Below, piece by piece: positions 1-7,500 of a stretch of DNA of 16,462 nt (the stretch's first letter is position 1; each line of letters opens with the position of its first letter). Below the pieces are notes generated by a model. It saw only the letters and a program-made list of their open reading frames with translations, had not been told where the DNA came from and made no database searches. The stretch comes from Chloroflexota bacterium. Lineage in GTDB: Bacteria; Chloroflexota; Anaerolineae; B4-G1. The stretch covers positions 1 through 16,462 of the forward strand of contig DSAR01000358.1 in the NCBI GenBank assembly GCA_011046405.1. Direction: 5' to 3'. The translations under genes were made by a program, and so were the position numbers.

Positions 1-779
1 CCGCCCCACCCGATCCCGGCCCGCAAGAAATGGGGGCTGATCCGATGATCCGTCCCCATGCCACGCGCCACTTCCTTGACGTCGGCTCCCAGCACCTCGC
101 AGACGTTGGCCATCTCGTTGATGAACGAAATTTTGGTTGCCAGAAAAGCGTTGGAGGCGTATTTGATCATCTCCGCCGTGCGCAAATCGGTGATGATGAT
201 CTCGGCATTCAGGGGGTAATATAATTCGGCCACTTTCTCGGCGGCTTCCCGGCTGCCAGCACCCAGCACAATCCGGTCGGGATTCATACTATCCTGGACG
301 CCCGACCCTTCGCGCAGAAACTCTGGATTGGAGACCACCCAGAACGGCATATCGGGATCGGGCATCGTCTCCCGCACGATGTCGGTCACCCAATCGCCGG
401 TGCCGATGGGAACCGTCGATTTGTCGACAATGACAATGGGATGATCGATACGCCGGGCGACGCCTCTCGCCGCCGCCTCGACGTGCGCCAGGTCCGCCTC
501 TCCGCCATCGCCAGACGGAGTGCCGACGGCGATGAAGACGAAATCCACCCCTTCCATCGCCTCATCATACGAGGTGGTGAAGTGCAATCGTCCGGCGGCG
601 TTATTCCGCTGCACGATCTCCTCCAAACCCGGTTCGTAGATGGGCAATATGCCCTTTTGCAAGTTATCGGCTTTCTCCTGGTCGCGATTCAGACAGGTGA
701 CGTGATTGCCCAGATCGGCCAGACACGCCCCGGTCACTAACCCCACGTAACCCACACCGATCACACAGATCTTCTCCAT
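1..779 (-). CDS. ugd: UDP-glucose 6-dehydrogenase, N-terminal part (cut by left edge)
   Basis: This is the first 259 residues of a UDP-glucose/GDP-mannose dehydrogenase family protein, which oxidises UDP-glucose to UDP-glucuronate with two NAD+ in the cytoplasm for envelope polysaccharide synthesis. The frame opens at ATG 779 with the Rossmann nucleotide-binding start MEKICVIGVGYVGLVTG. It continues with the family motifs VGTPS, STVPIGTG, SNPEFLREG and MGTDHRISPHFL, and reaches AGIGWGG at the window edge. The catalytic Cys of the following GGSCFPKD motif and the UDP-binding C-terminal domain lie outside the window, where a full protein would have about 440 residues. An AGGAG-like Shine-Dalgarno lies about 10 bases before the ATG. 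The gene follows the ABC permease pair after a spacer made mostly of octamer repeats. UDP-glucose dehydrogenase is the best specificity; a UDP-ManNAc dehydrogenase relative cannot be excluded from the N-terminal part alone. Confidence 0.93.
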   Translation of the reverse strand, partial: MEKICVIGVGYVGLVTGACLADLGNHVTCLNRDQEKADNLQKGILPIYEPGLEEIVQRNNAAGRLHFTTSYDEAMEGVDFVFIAVGTPSGDGGEADLAHVEAAARGVARRIDHPIVIVDKSTVPIGTGDWVTDIVRETMPDPDMPFWVVSNPEFLREGSGVQDSMNPDRIVLGAGSREAAEKVAELYYPLNAEIIITDLRTAEMIKYASNAFLATKISFINEMANVCEVLGADVKEVARGMGTDHRISPHFLRAGIGWG

Positions 780-812
780 TTATCTCTGCTCCTCTCATCA
801 TAAAAAACAGCC

Positions 813-988
813 ATTCGCCGATTCGCCGATTCGCTGATTCGCTGACTCGCTGATTCGCCGATTCGCCGATTCGCTGACTCGCTGATTCGCTGATTCGCTG
901 ATTCGCTGATTCGCTGATTCGCTGATTCGCTGACTCGCTGATTCGCTGACTCGCTGATTCGCTGACTCGCTGATTCGCTGACTCGCTA
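813..988. repeat. Octanucleotide tandem repeat, 22 contiguous units
   Basis: Twenty-two head-to-tail 8-bp units fill this stretch without interruption. The plus-strand consensus is A(T/C)TCGC(T/C)G: most units are ATTCGCTG, several ACTCGCTG and four ATTCGCCG. The last unit (981-988) is ACTCGCTA, whose final change creates the TAG stop of the upstream permease on the minus strand. Because 8 is not a multiple of 3, all three minus-strand frames read through the array and encode the same cyclic octapeptide SESANQRI, whereas the plus strand hits TGA. Reading frames that enter the array are therefore artefacts. The array ends about 34 bases before the ugd start codon, so copy number could affect ugd expression; this is an inference. 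Confidence 0.97.
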
Positions 989-2116
989 ATCCAGGCGCCG
1001 GTTCAAGGTACACACGGCGACAGTGACGACGAGCAGCCCTATGCCCAGCATCGCCGCCGCGTGGGGCCACAGGATAGACAGCCCCACCCCTTTCAGCATC
1101 ACGGCCCGGATGATCTCCAGGTAATGGCGAAAGGGCACGATCTCCGCCACAACGTGCAGGGCTGCAGGGAGATTCTCGACCGGCACCAGGTACCCGGAAA
1201 AGGTCATATCCACCATGGCCAGGACAAAGACGATCAAAACCGCCTGCTGTTGTGTCCGGGCAACGCTGGAGATGAGGAGTCCGTATCCAATTTCGACAGC
1301 GACAAACAGCACCGTCAGCCCAAAGAGCAACGCCAAGGAGCCCCGCATCGGCGTCCCGAAACCGTAGACCGCGCCAGCCCAGACGATCAAGAAGTTGACA
1401 GCGCCCACGAGCAAAGCGGGAATTGCCTTGCCGACGAGCAATTCCAAGCGGCTCAGGGGCATCACCATCAACTGCTCCAGCGTGCCCAGTTCCCGTTCGC
1501 GGGTCAAAGCAATCGAGGCGACGACCAACGTGACCTGGTAGACGATGAAGCCCACCTGTGCCGAGACAGTAAAAAAGCGGACGTTGAGAGAGGGATTGTA
1601 ACGCACTATTTTCCGGACGTCAATAAGCGCATGCCGCTCTTCTCCAAACCCGACAAGGGTGTCTCGTAAAAAAGCGCCCACCGCCGCCTGGGCTGCCCCT
1701 AACCCATAGCTTGCGGGGATGCTGTGACTGGCGTCAGCGACGATGCCGATGTGGCGCACGCCGGACGACCCTGCGAGGCCAGATGAGAGCAACTCGCTCT
1801 CGAGCCCCGGCGGGATGACGACGAGCACGGTCGTTTCTCCCCGGTCGAGCAGACGATACCCCTCGGCCAACGACAGAGGACGATGACAAAGAAGCAATTC
1901 GTCGCGATTATCGAGCGTGGTCGCGAGCCGACGGCTGGCCCCGGATCGATCTATGTCGTAGACCGCCATGCACAGCCCGGAGATGCGGGCTCCGGTAGAT
2001 CTGGCCATGAAGAAGAGTTGCAATATCGGCAGCGTGACGATGAAAAGCGTCATCATCCAATCGCGCCGGAATTGGATGAACTCCTTCGACACCAGGGTAG
2101 CCACACGTAAAAGCAC
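986..2116 (-). CDS. ABC-2 type transporter permease (second of pair)
   Basis: This 376-residue integral membrane protein is of the ABC-2 permease class (YbhR/YhhJ-like), which forms a transmembrane half of an exporter in the cytoplasmic membrane. It has one N-terminal membrane segment (about residues 22-38), a roughly 150-residue extracytoplasmic domain, and then five hydrophobic segments near 188-204, 227-249, 261-283, 291-311 and 352-370. The cytoplasmic motif TRERELGTLEQLMVMP at 205-220 is the usual family signature between membrane segments 2 and 3. I chose the GTG at 2116 because AGGAG (2121-2125) precedes it and it lies 7 bases after the stop of the partner permease. A longer frame back to 2185 would overlap the partner and has no supporting site. 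The stop codon is embedded in the first unit of an octamer repeat array. The substrate is unknown, and no ATPase gene is visible next to it. Confidence 0.88.
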   Translation of the reverse strand: MLLRVATLVSKEFIQFRRDWMMTLFIVTLPILQLFFMARSTGARISGLCMAVYDIDRSGASRRLATTLDNRDELLLCHRPLSLAEGYRLLDRGETTVLVVIPPGLESELLSSGLAGSSGVRHIGIVADASHSIPASYGLGAAQAAVGAFLRDTLVGFGEERHALIDVRKIVRYNPSLNVRFFTVSAQVGFIVYQVTLVVASIALTRERELGTLEQLMVMPLSRLELLVGKAIPALLVGAVNFLIVWAGAVYGFGTPMRGSLALLFGLTVLFVAVEIGYGLLISSVARTQQQAVLIVFVLAMVDMTFSGYLVPVENLPAALHVVAEIVPFRHYLEIIRAVMLKGVGLSILWPHAAAMLGIGLLVVTVAVCTLNRRLD

Positions 2117-2120
2117 GATT

Positions 2121-2125
2121 CTCCT
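2121..2125 (-). promoter_or_regulatory. Shine-Dalgarno AGGAG that sets the GTG start of the second permease
   Basis: The minus strand reads TAG-GAG-AATC-GTG here: the stop codon of the first permease overlaps an AGGAG ribosome binding site, and a GTG start follows 4 bases later. This arrangement implies translational coupling of the two permeases. The spacing is slightly short, so a GTG four codons further in (at 2104) is a less likely alternative. Confidence 0.6.
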
Positions 2126-3233
2126 ACGGAAGTTTTTTACTGAACAGGGCCAGGCTGAAAAGCACACACATGATTCCGCCCCCAAACAAGATCGACGCCG
2201 ATTCCCACAAGCTGAAAACGTCCGATCCCTTGAGAAAAACGGCCCGCGAGATCGTGATGAAGTGGGTCGTCGGCAGGAGGAAGGCGAGCACTTGAGAGAA
2301 TGTGTCCTCCGCGACAGGCAAGATGAGGCCCGTGACGAAGAAACTGGGGACGAAAAAGATCGTCAGGATCAAAAACATCGCCGTCTGCTGGTTGCGGACA
2401 AAATTGGCGATGACCAGGCCAATGCCCATGCTGACCAAGAGATAATCGGCAGCTAACAATAAGAAGCCGGGCAAACTTCCCCGGAAAGGGATGCGAAACC
2501 ACACCGTCGCCACGAGCCAGGCCAACACGACGCTGAACATACCGCTCATCTCGTAGGCTATGAGCTTGCCCAACAAATACTCCACCCCTCGCACCGGCGT
2601 CACGATCAAGCTCTCGAAGGAGCCGGTCTCCTTTTCGCGGGTCAGGGCCAGGGCCAAGGCCAGGGCTGGCATCGACATGATGACGGCCATCATACCCGGC
2701 ACCATGCTCACCAACGACTCCAGGCCCTCGTTATACCAGGCGCGGGCGCTGACTGTAACCCCAATCTGCGCGCGCCCTTGCCGGCGGCGCAGGTCGACCT
2801 CGAAATCCCCTATTCGGCTTTCGATGATGTTGGCCGCCTGCCGGGCAGCAATGGCGTCACTGCCATCGACGATAGACTGGATCTGGGCCACGTTTCCCTC
2901 GCGGACCGCACGGGCAAAGCCGTGGGGAATGACCAGCGCCAGATCGACGACGCCACGCGCGAACAGATCGTCCACGGCATCGACGTCGCGCCCATACGTG
3001 ACGACGCTGACGTCATCGTCGGCCGTCAACGTAACGAGCAGATCGCGCGACAGAGAGGAGCGGTCCAAATCGACGACGGCGACGCTCACGTGCTCAACGT
3101 CGAAGGCAAAGACGTAAGAGAGGGTAAACAACAAAAAAGCCGGCGCTACCGTCACGAGGAAAAAGGTGCGTCCATCACGCACGATATGGCGCAACTCCTT
3201 GCGGGTAACAGTGAGCAACCGACGAAAGGACAT
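2124..3233 (-). CDS. ABC-2 type transporter permease (first of pair)
   Basis: This is a 369-residue ABC-2 permease (YbhS/YhhJ-like), homologous in plan to the next gene and probably its heterodimer partner. It has a cytoplasmic N-terminus with a KELRHIVRDGRTF segment, membrane segment 1 at about 24-44, an extracytoplasmic domain to about 170, and five further hydrophobic segments near 175-197, 222-246, 256-279, 285-307 and 345-365. The motif TREKETGSFESLIVTPV at 198-214 is the classical family signature. ATG 3233 is the best start. A TTG immediately upstream at 3236 is also in frame, and the ribosome binding site is weak (ATAGG). The ATP-binding subunit that energises such permeases is not found in the 71 bases upstream or elsewhere in the window. 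Drug, lipid or polysaccharide export are all possible. Confidence 0.9.
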   Translation of the reverse strand: MSFRRLLTVTRKELRHIVRDGRTFFLVTVAPAFLLFTLSYVFAFDVEHVSVAVVDLDRSSLSRDLLVTLTADDDVSVVTYGRDVDAVDDLFARGVVDLALVIPHGFARAVREGNVAQIQSIVDGSDAIAARQAANIIESRIGDFEVDLRRRQGRAQIGVTVSARAWYNEGLESLVSMVPGMMAVIMSMPALALALALTREKETGSFESLIVTPVRGVEYLLGKLIAYEMSGMFSVVLAWLVATVWFRIPFRGSLPGFLLLAADYLLVSMGIGLVIANFVRNQQTAMFLILTIFFVPSFFVTGLILPVAEDTFSQVLAFLLPTTHFITISRAVFLKGSDVFSLWESASILFGGGIMCVLFSLALFSKKLP

Positions 3234-3266
3234 CAAAAACCTATACGATAATCCAGATAAGTGCTA

Positions 3267-3281
3267 ATCGCTGCCAGCGAT
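3267..3281. promoter_or_regulatory. 15-bp palindrome upstream of the permease operon
   Basis: The sequence ATCGCTG-C-CAGCGAT is a perfect 7+1+7 inverted repeat in the 71-bp gap between hydrolase A and the first permease, 34 bp before the permease start. The single-base loop makes a stable RNA hairpin unlikely and an operator for a dimeric regulator more plausible. No clear -10/-35 pair was found near it. Confidence 0.45.
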
Positions 3282-3304
3282 CGTCGTCCGGCTATAAAAC
3301 CCTG

Positions 3305-4084
3305 TTATCTCAATCGACGTTGCCATTCCTCCTTCAATTCCAAGGAACTCACGTCATCGCCGGCGTCGATGAAATCGATCAACAACCGGTTGAACTTATT
3401 CTGTTCTTCCAACATGGGGAAATGCTGTGAATCGTCCAAGAAAATCGCGCGAACGTTGCCCTCGCATCCCCGCAACCATATCCGTTCCAACGGCTTGATC
3501 AACGGATCGTTGCGTCCATAGACCAGAAGCGTAGGAATGGTCAAAGGGGGCAGCACCCGTCTCAAATCATCCTGCATCAAAGATTGAATGCTGGACACCA
3601 CCGCGCGTGCGTCGGTGCGATGAACTTCTACCTCGGGATATTTGGCCCGCTTGGAGGCCAACTTGGACAAAGCGCCGTCATGGTCAGACAGACTGACGAG
3701 CGAGCGATTGATCGCCTCGCCCACCAATGGCACGTTAACTGCCATCACCTGATCGACAAAGTCCTGATGTTCAACGGCGAACTTCAACGCCACCGCCCCG
3801 CCCAGGGCATGGCCGACCAGCGTGGGATGGAACACACCGAGTTTATCCAGAAAATCCCCCAGCATTTTGACGTAGGCATCAAGCGTGTAATGATAGCCCG
3901 ACTTATCGGAATCGCCAAACCCCCACAGATCCAGCGCGTACGTACGCTGGTTGACAGATAGCTCCTCCATCGTAGGCACCCAATAACGCCACGATCCCAG
4001 CCATCCGTGGATGAAGACCAATGGCTTACCGCGTCCGAACGCTTCGTAATGTATGAGGCCCTCATTGACGACAACAGCACTCAT
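3305..4084 (-). CDS. Alpha/beta-hydrolase-fold protein A, nucleophile Ser replaced by Ala
   Basis: This 259-residue protein has the alpha/beta hydrolase (COG0596, MenH-like) fold. Visible motifs are the oxyanion-hole HGW at 26-28 (FIHGWLGSW), the LDLWGFGDS strand-turn at 51-59, the nucleophile elbow GHALGG at 91-96, the acid region YGRND with Asp193, and SQHFPM with His221. Residue 93, normally the catalytic Ser of GxSxG, is Ala, encoded by GCC at 3808-3806, one base from TCC. The paralogue encoded at 15167-14343 has Ser at exactly residue 93. Asp and His are preserved, so the protein is either a catalytically dead relative kept for ligand binding or an enzyme with another mechanism. It starts 13 bases after the lone receiver gene and probably shares its transcript. 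Confidence 0.92.
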   Translation of the reverse strand: MSAVVVNEGLIHYEAFGRGKPLVFIHGWLGSWRYWVPTMEELSVNQRTYALDLWGFGDSDKSGYHYTLDAYVKMLGDFLDKLGVFHPTLVGHALGGAVALKFAVEHQDFVDQVMAVNVPLVGEAINRSLVSLSDHDGALSKLASKRAKYPEVEVHRTDARAVVSSIQSLMQDDLRRVLPPLTIPTLLVYGRNDPLIKPLERIWLRGCEGNVRAIFLDDSQHFPMLEEQNKFNRLLIDFIDAGDDVSSLELKEEWQRRLR

Positions 4085-4097
4085 AGCAGTAACCTAC

Positions 4098-4496
4098 TCA
4101 CTCCTCCAAAGCTCCAGCTCCCCGCAAGATCTCCCTAACCCGCCTGGTCAAATCGTCCGGTGCAAAAGGTTTGACGATATAGTGATCCGCCCCCGACTCG
4201 ATACCTTCTTGAATCTCGCCCTCCTGCCCCTTGGCCGAAAGGATGACGATCGGAATCTGGCAGGTATCCGGGTTGTCCTTCAACGTACGGCACGCCTCGT
4301 ACCCGGTCATCTTGGGCATTCTAACGTCCAGCATAATCAAGTCAGGTTTCAATACCGGGGCTTGCTCTACCGCCTCAACGCCATTTTTCGTCAATGTGAC
4401 GTCGAGTCCGGCAAAACGCAGGGTAAAACCTATCAACTCACGAATGTCACGTTCGTCTTCCGCCACGAGAACCTTCGGTTTATGATTGTCCGACAT
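4098..4496 (-). CDS. Stand-alone response regulator receiver (CheY-like)
   Basis: This 132-residue protein is a single REC domain. The acidic pocket is Glu13/Asp14, the phospho-acceptor is Asp57 in LIMLDVRMPKMTG, the switch Ser is Ser87 in IVILSAK, and the conserved Lys is Lys109 in IVKPF. No output domain is present; the last residues (GAGALEE) are only a short tail. It lies directly downstream of the multi-GAF hybrid kinase (69-bp gap) and before hydrolase A, so it is the obvious diffusible phosphate acceptor or relay for that kinase. A G-rich tract (GGGGGG) 5 bases before the ATG can serve as a ribosome binding site. Confidence 0.95.
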   Translation of the reverse strand: MSDNHKPKVLVAEDERDIRELIGFTLRFAGLDVTLTKNGVEAVEQAPVLKPDLIMLDVRMPKMTGYEACRTLKDNPDTCQIPIVILSAKGQEGEIQEGIESGADHYIVKPFAPDDLTRRVREILRGAGALEE

Positions 4497-4565
4497 TCTT
4501 ACCCCCCATCCCCGCCCATCTTCAACATATCACGCCGTCTGCTATCCATCAGTTAGCAGTCATCC

Positions 4566-7500
4566 TCAATTCAGCAGAGCACCGTCATCCAATGCCATCT
4601 CCACTTCTTGCACAAGCTCTTGCACAGAGAAGGGCTTGCTCATCAGACCATTGGCGCCCAGTGACAATACTTTACACCGTTTGGCATCATCAATAATCGT
4701 ACTGCCAGTCATCACGATGACGGGTATCTCCTGGGTGATCGGATCTTTCTTCAGGCGTTGTAACACGACCTGCCCATCCAGGTCTGGCATCCTCAAATCG
4801 AGCATGATGAGTGCCGGTCGCACGTCCCGCGCCATTCTCAAAGCCTGTTGCCCTCGATTGACCGTTCGAACCGCGAACCCACTATCTTCCAAAATGTGAT
4901 GAACAAGCGACAGTGTATCCTCGTTATCGTCCACCACCAGAATCGTTCCCCGTCTGGCTAACACCCGGCGCACCACCTGCAGCAACTTTTTGTCGCTGAT
5001 CGGCTTGGTCACGTAATCGACCGCGCCCAGGCGCAGGCACTCATCCCGATCCGAAAACACCGAGATGATGATCACCGGTATTTCCCGTGTCGCGGGATCC
5101 GTCTTGAGGGCTTCCAGCACCGCGAAACCATCCGTATCCGGGAGCAAGACGTCCAGCGTGATCAAATCCGGCCGTTCGCGCCGGGCTATCTCGACCGCCT
5201 CGTCGCCCCGTTGAGCGATCAATATCTCGCGTCCCTCACCGGACAGGTGCAATCGGATCAATTGGGCCACGTCGTGATCGTCCTCGACGACCAACATCTT
5301 CAAGCCATCGCTGATCAAGGGGGCGGCGACTATCCCATCTTCTCGGGGAACGACGTCCTCGGCGATGGGCAACGAAAAGCTAAACGTGCTCCCTTCCCCT
5401 AACGTACTCTCAACCCAGATCTTCCCGCCTTGCATCTCCACCAGCGACTTGACGATAGAGAGCCCCAATCCTGCCCCCGAAGCATCTTGAACGAATGGGT
5501 CGTCAGCTCGGAAGAAACGATCGAAGATCTTGGTCTGATCGTCCTCTGAGATACCGATACCTGTATCGTGTACCTGAACCCACACTTCATCTCCATTCAT
5601 CCTGGCGGAGACGACAACCTCGCCTCCTTCTGGGGTATATTGGCAGGCGTTGGCCACCAAATTTGTCAATACCTGCGCGATACGATCGGGATCGGCGAAG
5701 ACCTGGGGCAACGCCTCCGGTATCTCGGCTCGCAACGCCAGGGATTTCCTCAAGGCCCGGGCCTCCATCTCGGCGATGACCTGTTCTGTCACGGCCTCGA
5801 CGTAGATCATCTCCGGCGACAAGGCGATGCGTCCGCTCTCGATGCGCGAAATATCCAGCAGATCGTTGACCAACACCGTCAGACGGTTGACGTTCGAATC
5901 GATGATGGAGAGGAAATTGTGCTGAGAATCGGTCAACGCGCCCACCGCGCCCATCAGGAGCAATTCCACGTAGCCCTTGATCGACGTCATCGGCGTGCGC
6001 AACTCGTGGGAAACGGTGGAGACGAACTCCGTCTTCGCCCGCTCCGCCTCGACCTCGACGGTCACATCGCGAAAGACCGAGACCATCCCCAGAAACTCGT
6101 CCCCCATCAACGCTGGCGCCAGGTGCACGCTGACGATCCGATCGCCTATCTCGAGCCGGGCCGCCAGGTATTCCTCGGCCACGTAAGATCCGGGATCGTC
6201 CGCCCACTGGGCGACCTGTCTCATCCAATCCCGCGCCTGGGCACCATAAGGACCTAACATCTCATTGATCGCCCGGCCGGCCGCCTCACCCCGCGAAAGG
6301 CCCAGAATTCGCTCGGCGGCGGCGTTGAACAACACGATCTTCCCATCGGCGTTCGTCACGATGACGCCGTCGGCGACCCCTTCCAGAATAGCCTGGCTCT
6401 TGGCCGCCTCGACCCGCTGCGCCTTGAGTGCGCTGCCCAAGCGTTCAGCCTGCTCCCGGATCAGTTGGTACAATTCTGCGTTGTTGATGGCGTTAGAAAC
6501 TTGAATGACGGTCGTCTCCACCAAAATGAGGTGATCTTCGTCGAAATGCCCAGTCTCGGGATGGAACAAGAGCATAGCGCCCAACACCTCAGGCCCCAAC
6601 GCCAGGGGGACGAGCAATGCTGAACGGTATTCCAGGCCATCCGAGCGATCCTGCGACTCTACCCAACGGGCGTCCTCTCGAATGTCCGGCACGATGACCG
6701 ACTCGCGATGTTCAATCACCCAACCGGCCAATCCCTCGCCCCGTTTGAAGCGAGTCGGTTGACCGCCAATGGGCAACTTGACGTCTGCACCCAAAGCGGC
6801 CCGGTACATCAGGCGGTCGGTGCCGGATTCCAACATCAGGATCGCTCCCCGTTCAGCTTCGACTGCTTCGGCGATCAGTTCCAAGGCCCGGTGGAGCACG
6901 CGCTCCAGGTCAAGGCTGACCGAAAGCTGGGACGTAATGTGGTATAGGGTCTCGACGCGATCCCGCTCCTCGGTCAATTCTCGCATCGCCTCGGCCAGCG
7001 CCTGCGTCCGTTCCTCGACGCGCCGTTCCAACTCCTGGGAGAAGCTGCGCACCTCCTCGAACAAACGGGCATTGGCCACGGCGACGGCGACCTGATCGGC
7101 CAGGGCGGAGAGGGTCGAGACTTCAGTGTCAGAAAACGCCGGGTCAACCCGACGACCCACACACAAGATCCCTACGGCCTGATCGCCGACCACGAGTGGC
7201 GCCAGAATAGCCGACTTCGTCTCATCCTCCTCGAATTTGGCGATATAGCGGGGATCGTGCTGCACGTCTTGCACGTTCAATGCTTCGCCGCCGACGGCGG
7301 CAGCCCCCACCAATCCCTCCCCCGGCGCAAAAGCGAGGGCGCTCATATTTTCGAGAGGAACGCCATAGGCCGCCTGAGGCACATACTGCCCGCTATCGAC
7401 ATCGAGGAGAAAGATATAGCTGTGATCGCCTCCCAATAGCTTGGGCACCATCTCGACCACGGTGTTCAAGATATCGCTCAGGGCCACGGTCTGAAGGTGC

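Noticed and set aside
813..988. Octamer array considered as a CRISPR or replication iteron cluster
   Set aside because: The units are contiguous with no spacers, and no replication gene or DnaA-like boxes were seen nearby.
798..1070. Open frame of 90 residues rich in SESANQRI repeats on the minus strand
   Set aside because: It is produced by the octamer array, which is open in all three minus-strand frames, and it overlaps the permease C-terminus in another frame.
1061..1669. 202-residue plus-strand open frame
   Set aside because: It is antisense to the permease, rich in H, Q, D and R, as expected from the reverse complement of a GC-rich gene, and has no family motif.
2137..2502. 121-residue minus-strand frame inside the first permease
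   Set aside because: It is an out-of-frame overlap; the permease frame carries the membrane segments and the family motif.
4539..4559. CTGCTA/TAGCAG hairpin between kinase and lone receiver genes
   Set aside because: The stem is only six pairs with a 9-base loop and no T-tract, so it is not a credible terminator.
5568..6257. 229-residue plus-strand frame and the 213-residue minus-strand frame at 5587-6228
   Set aside because: Both are shadows of the kinase core, which is clearly coding in its own frame through HisKA and HATPase motifs.
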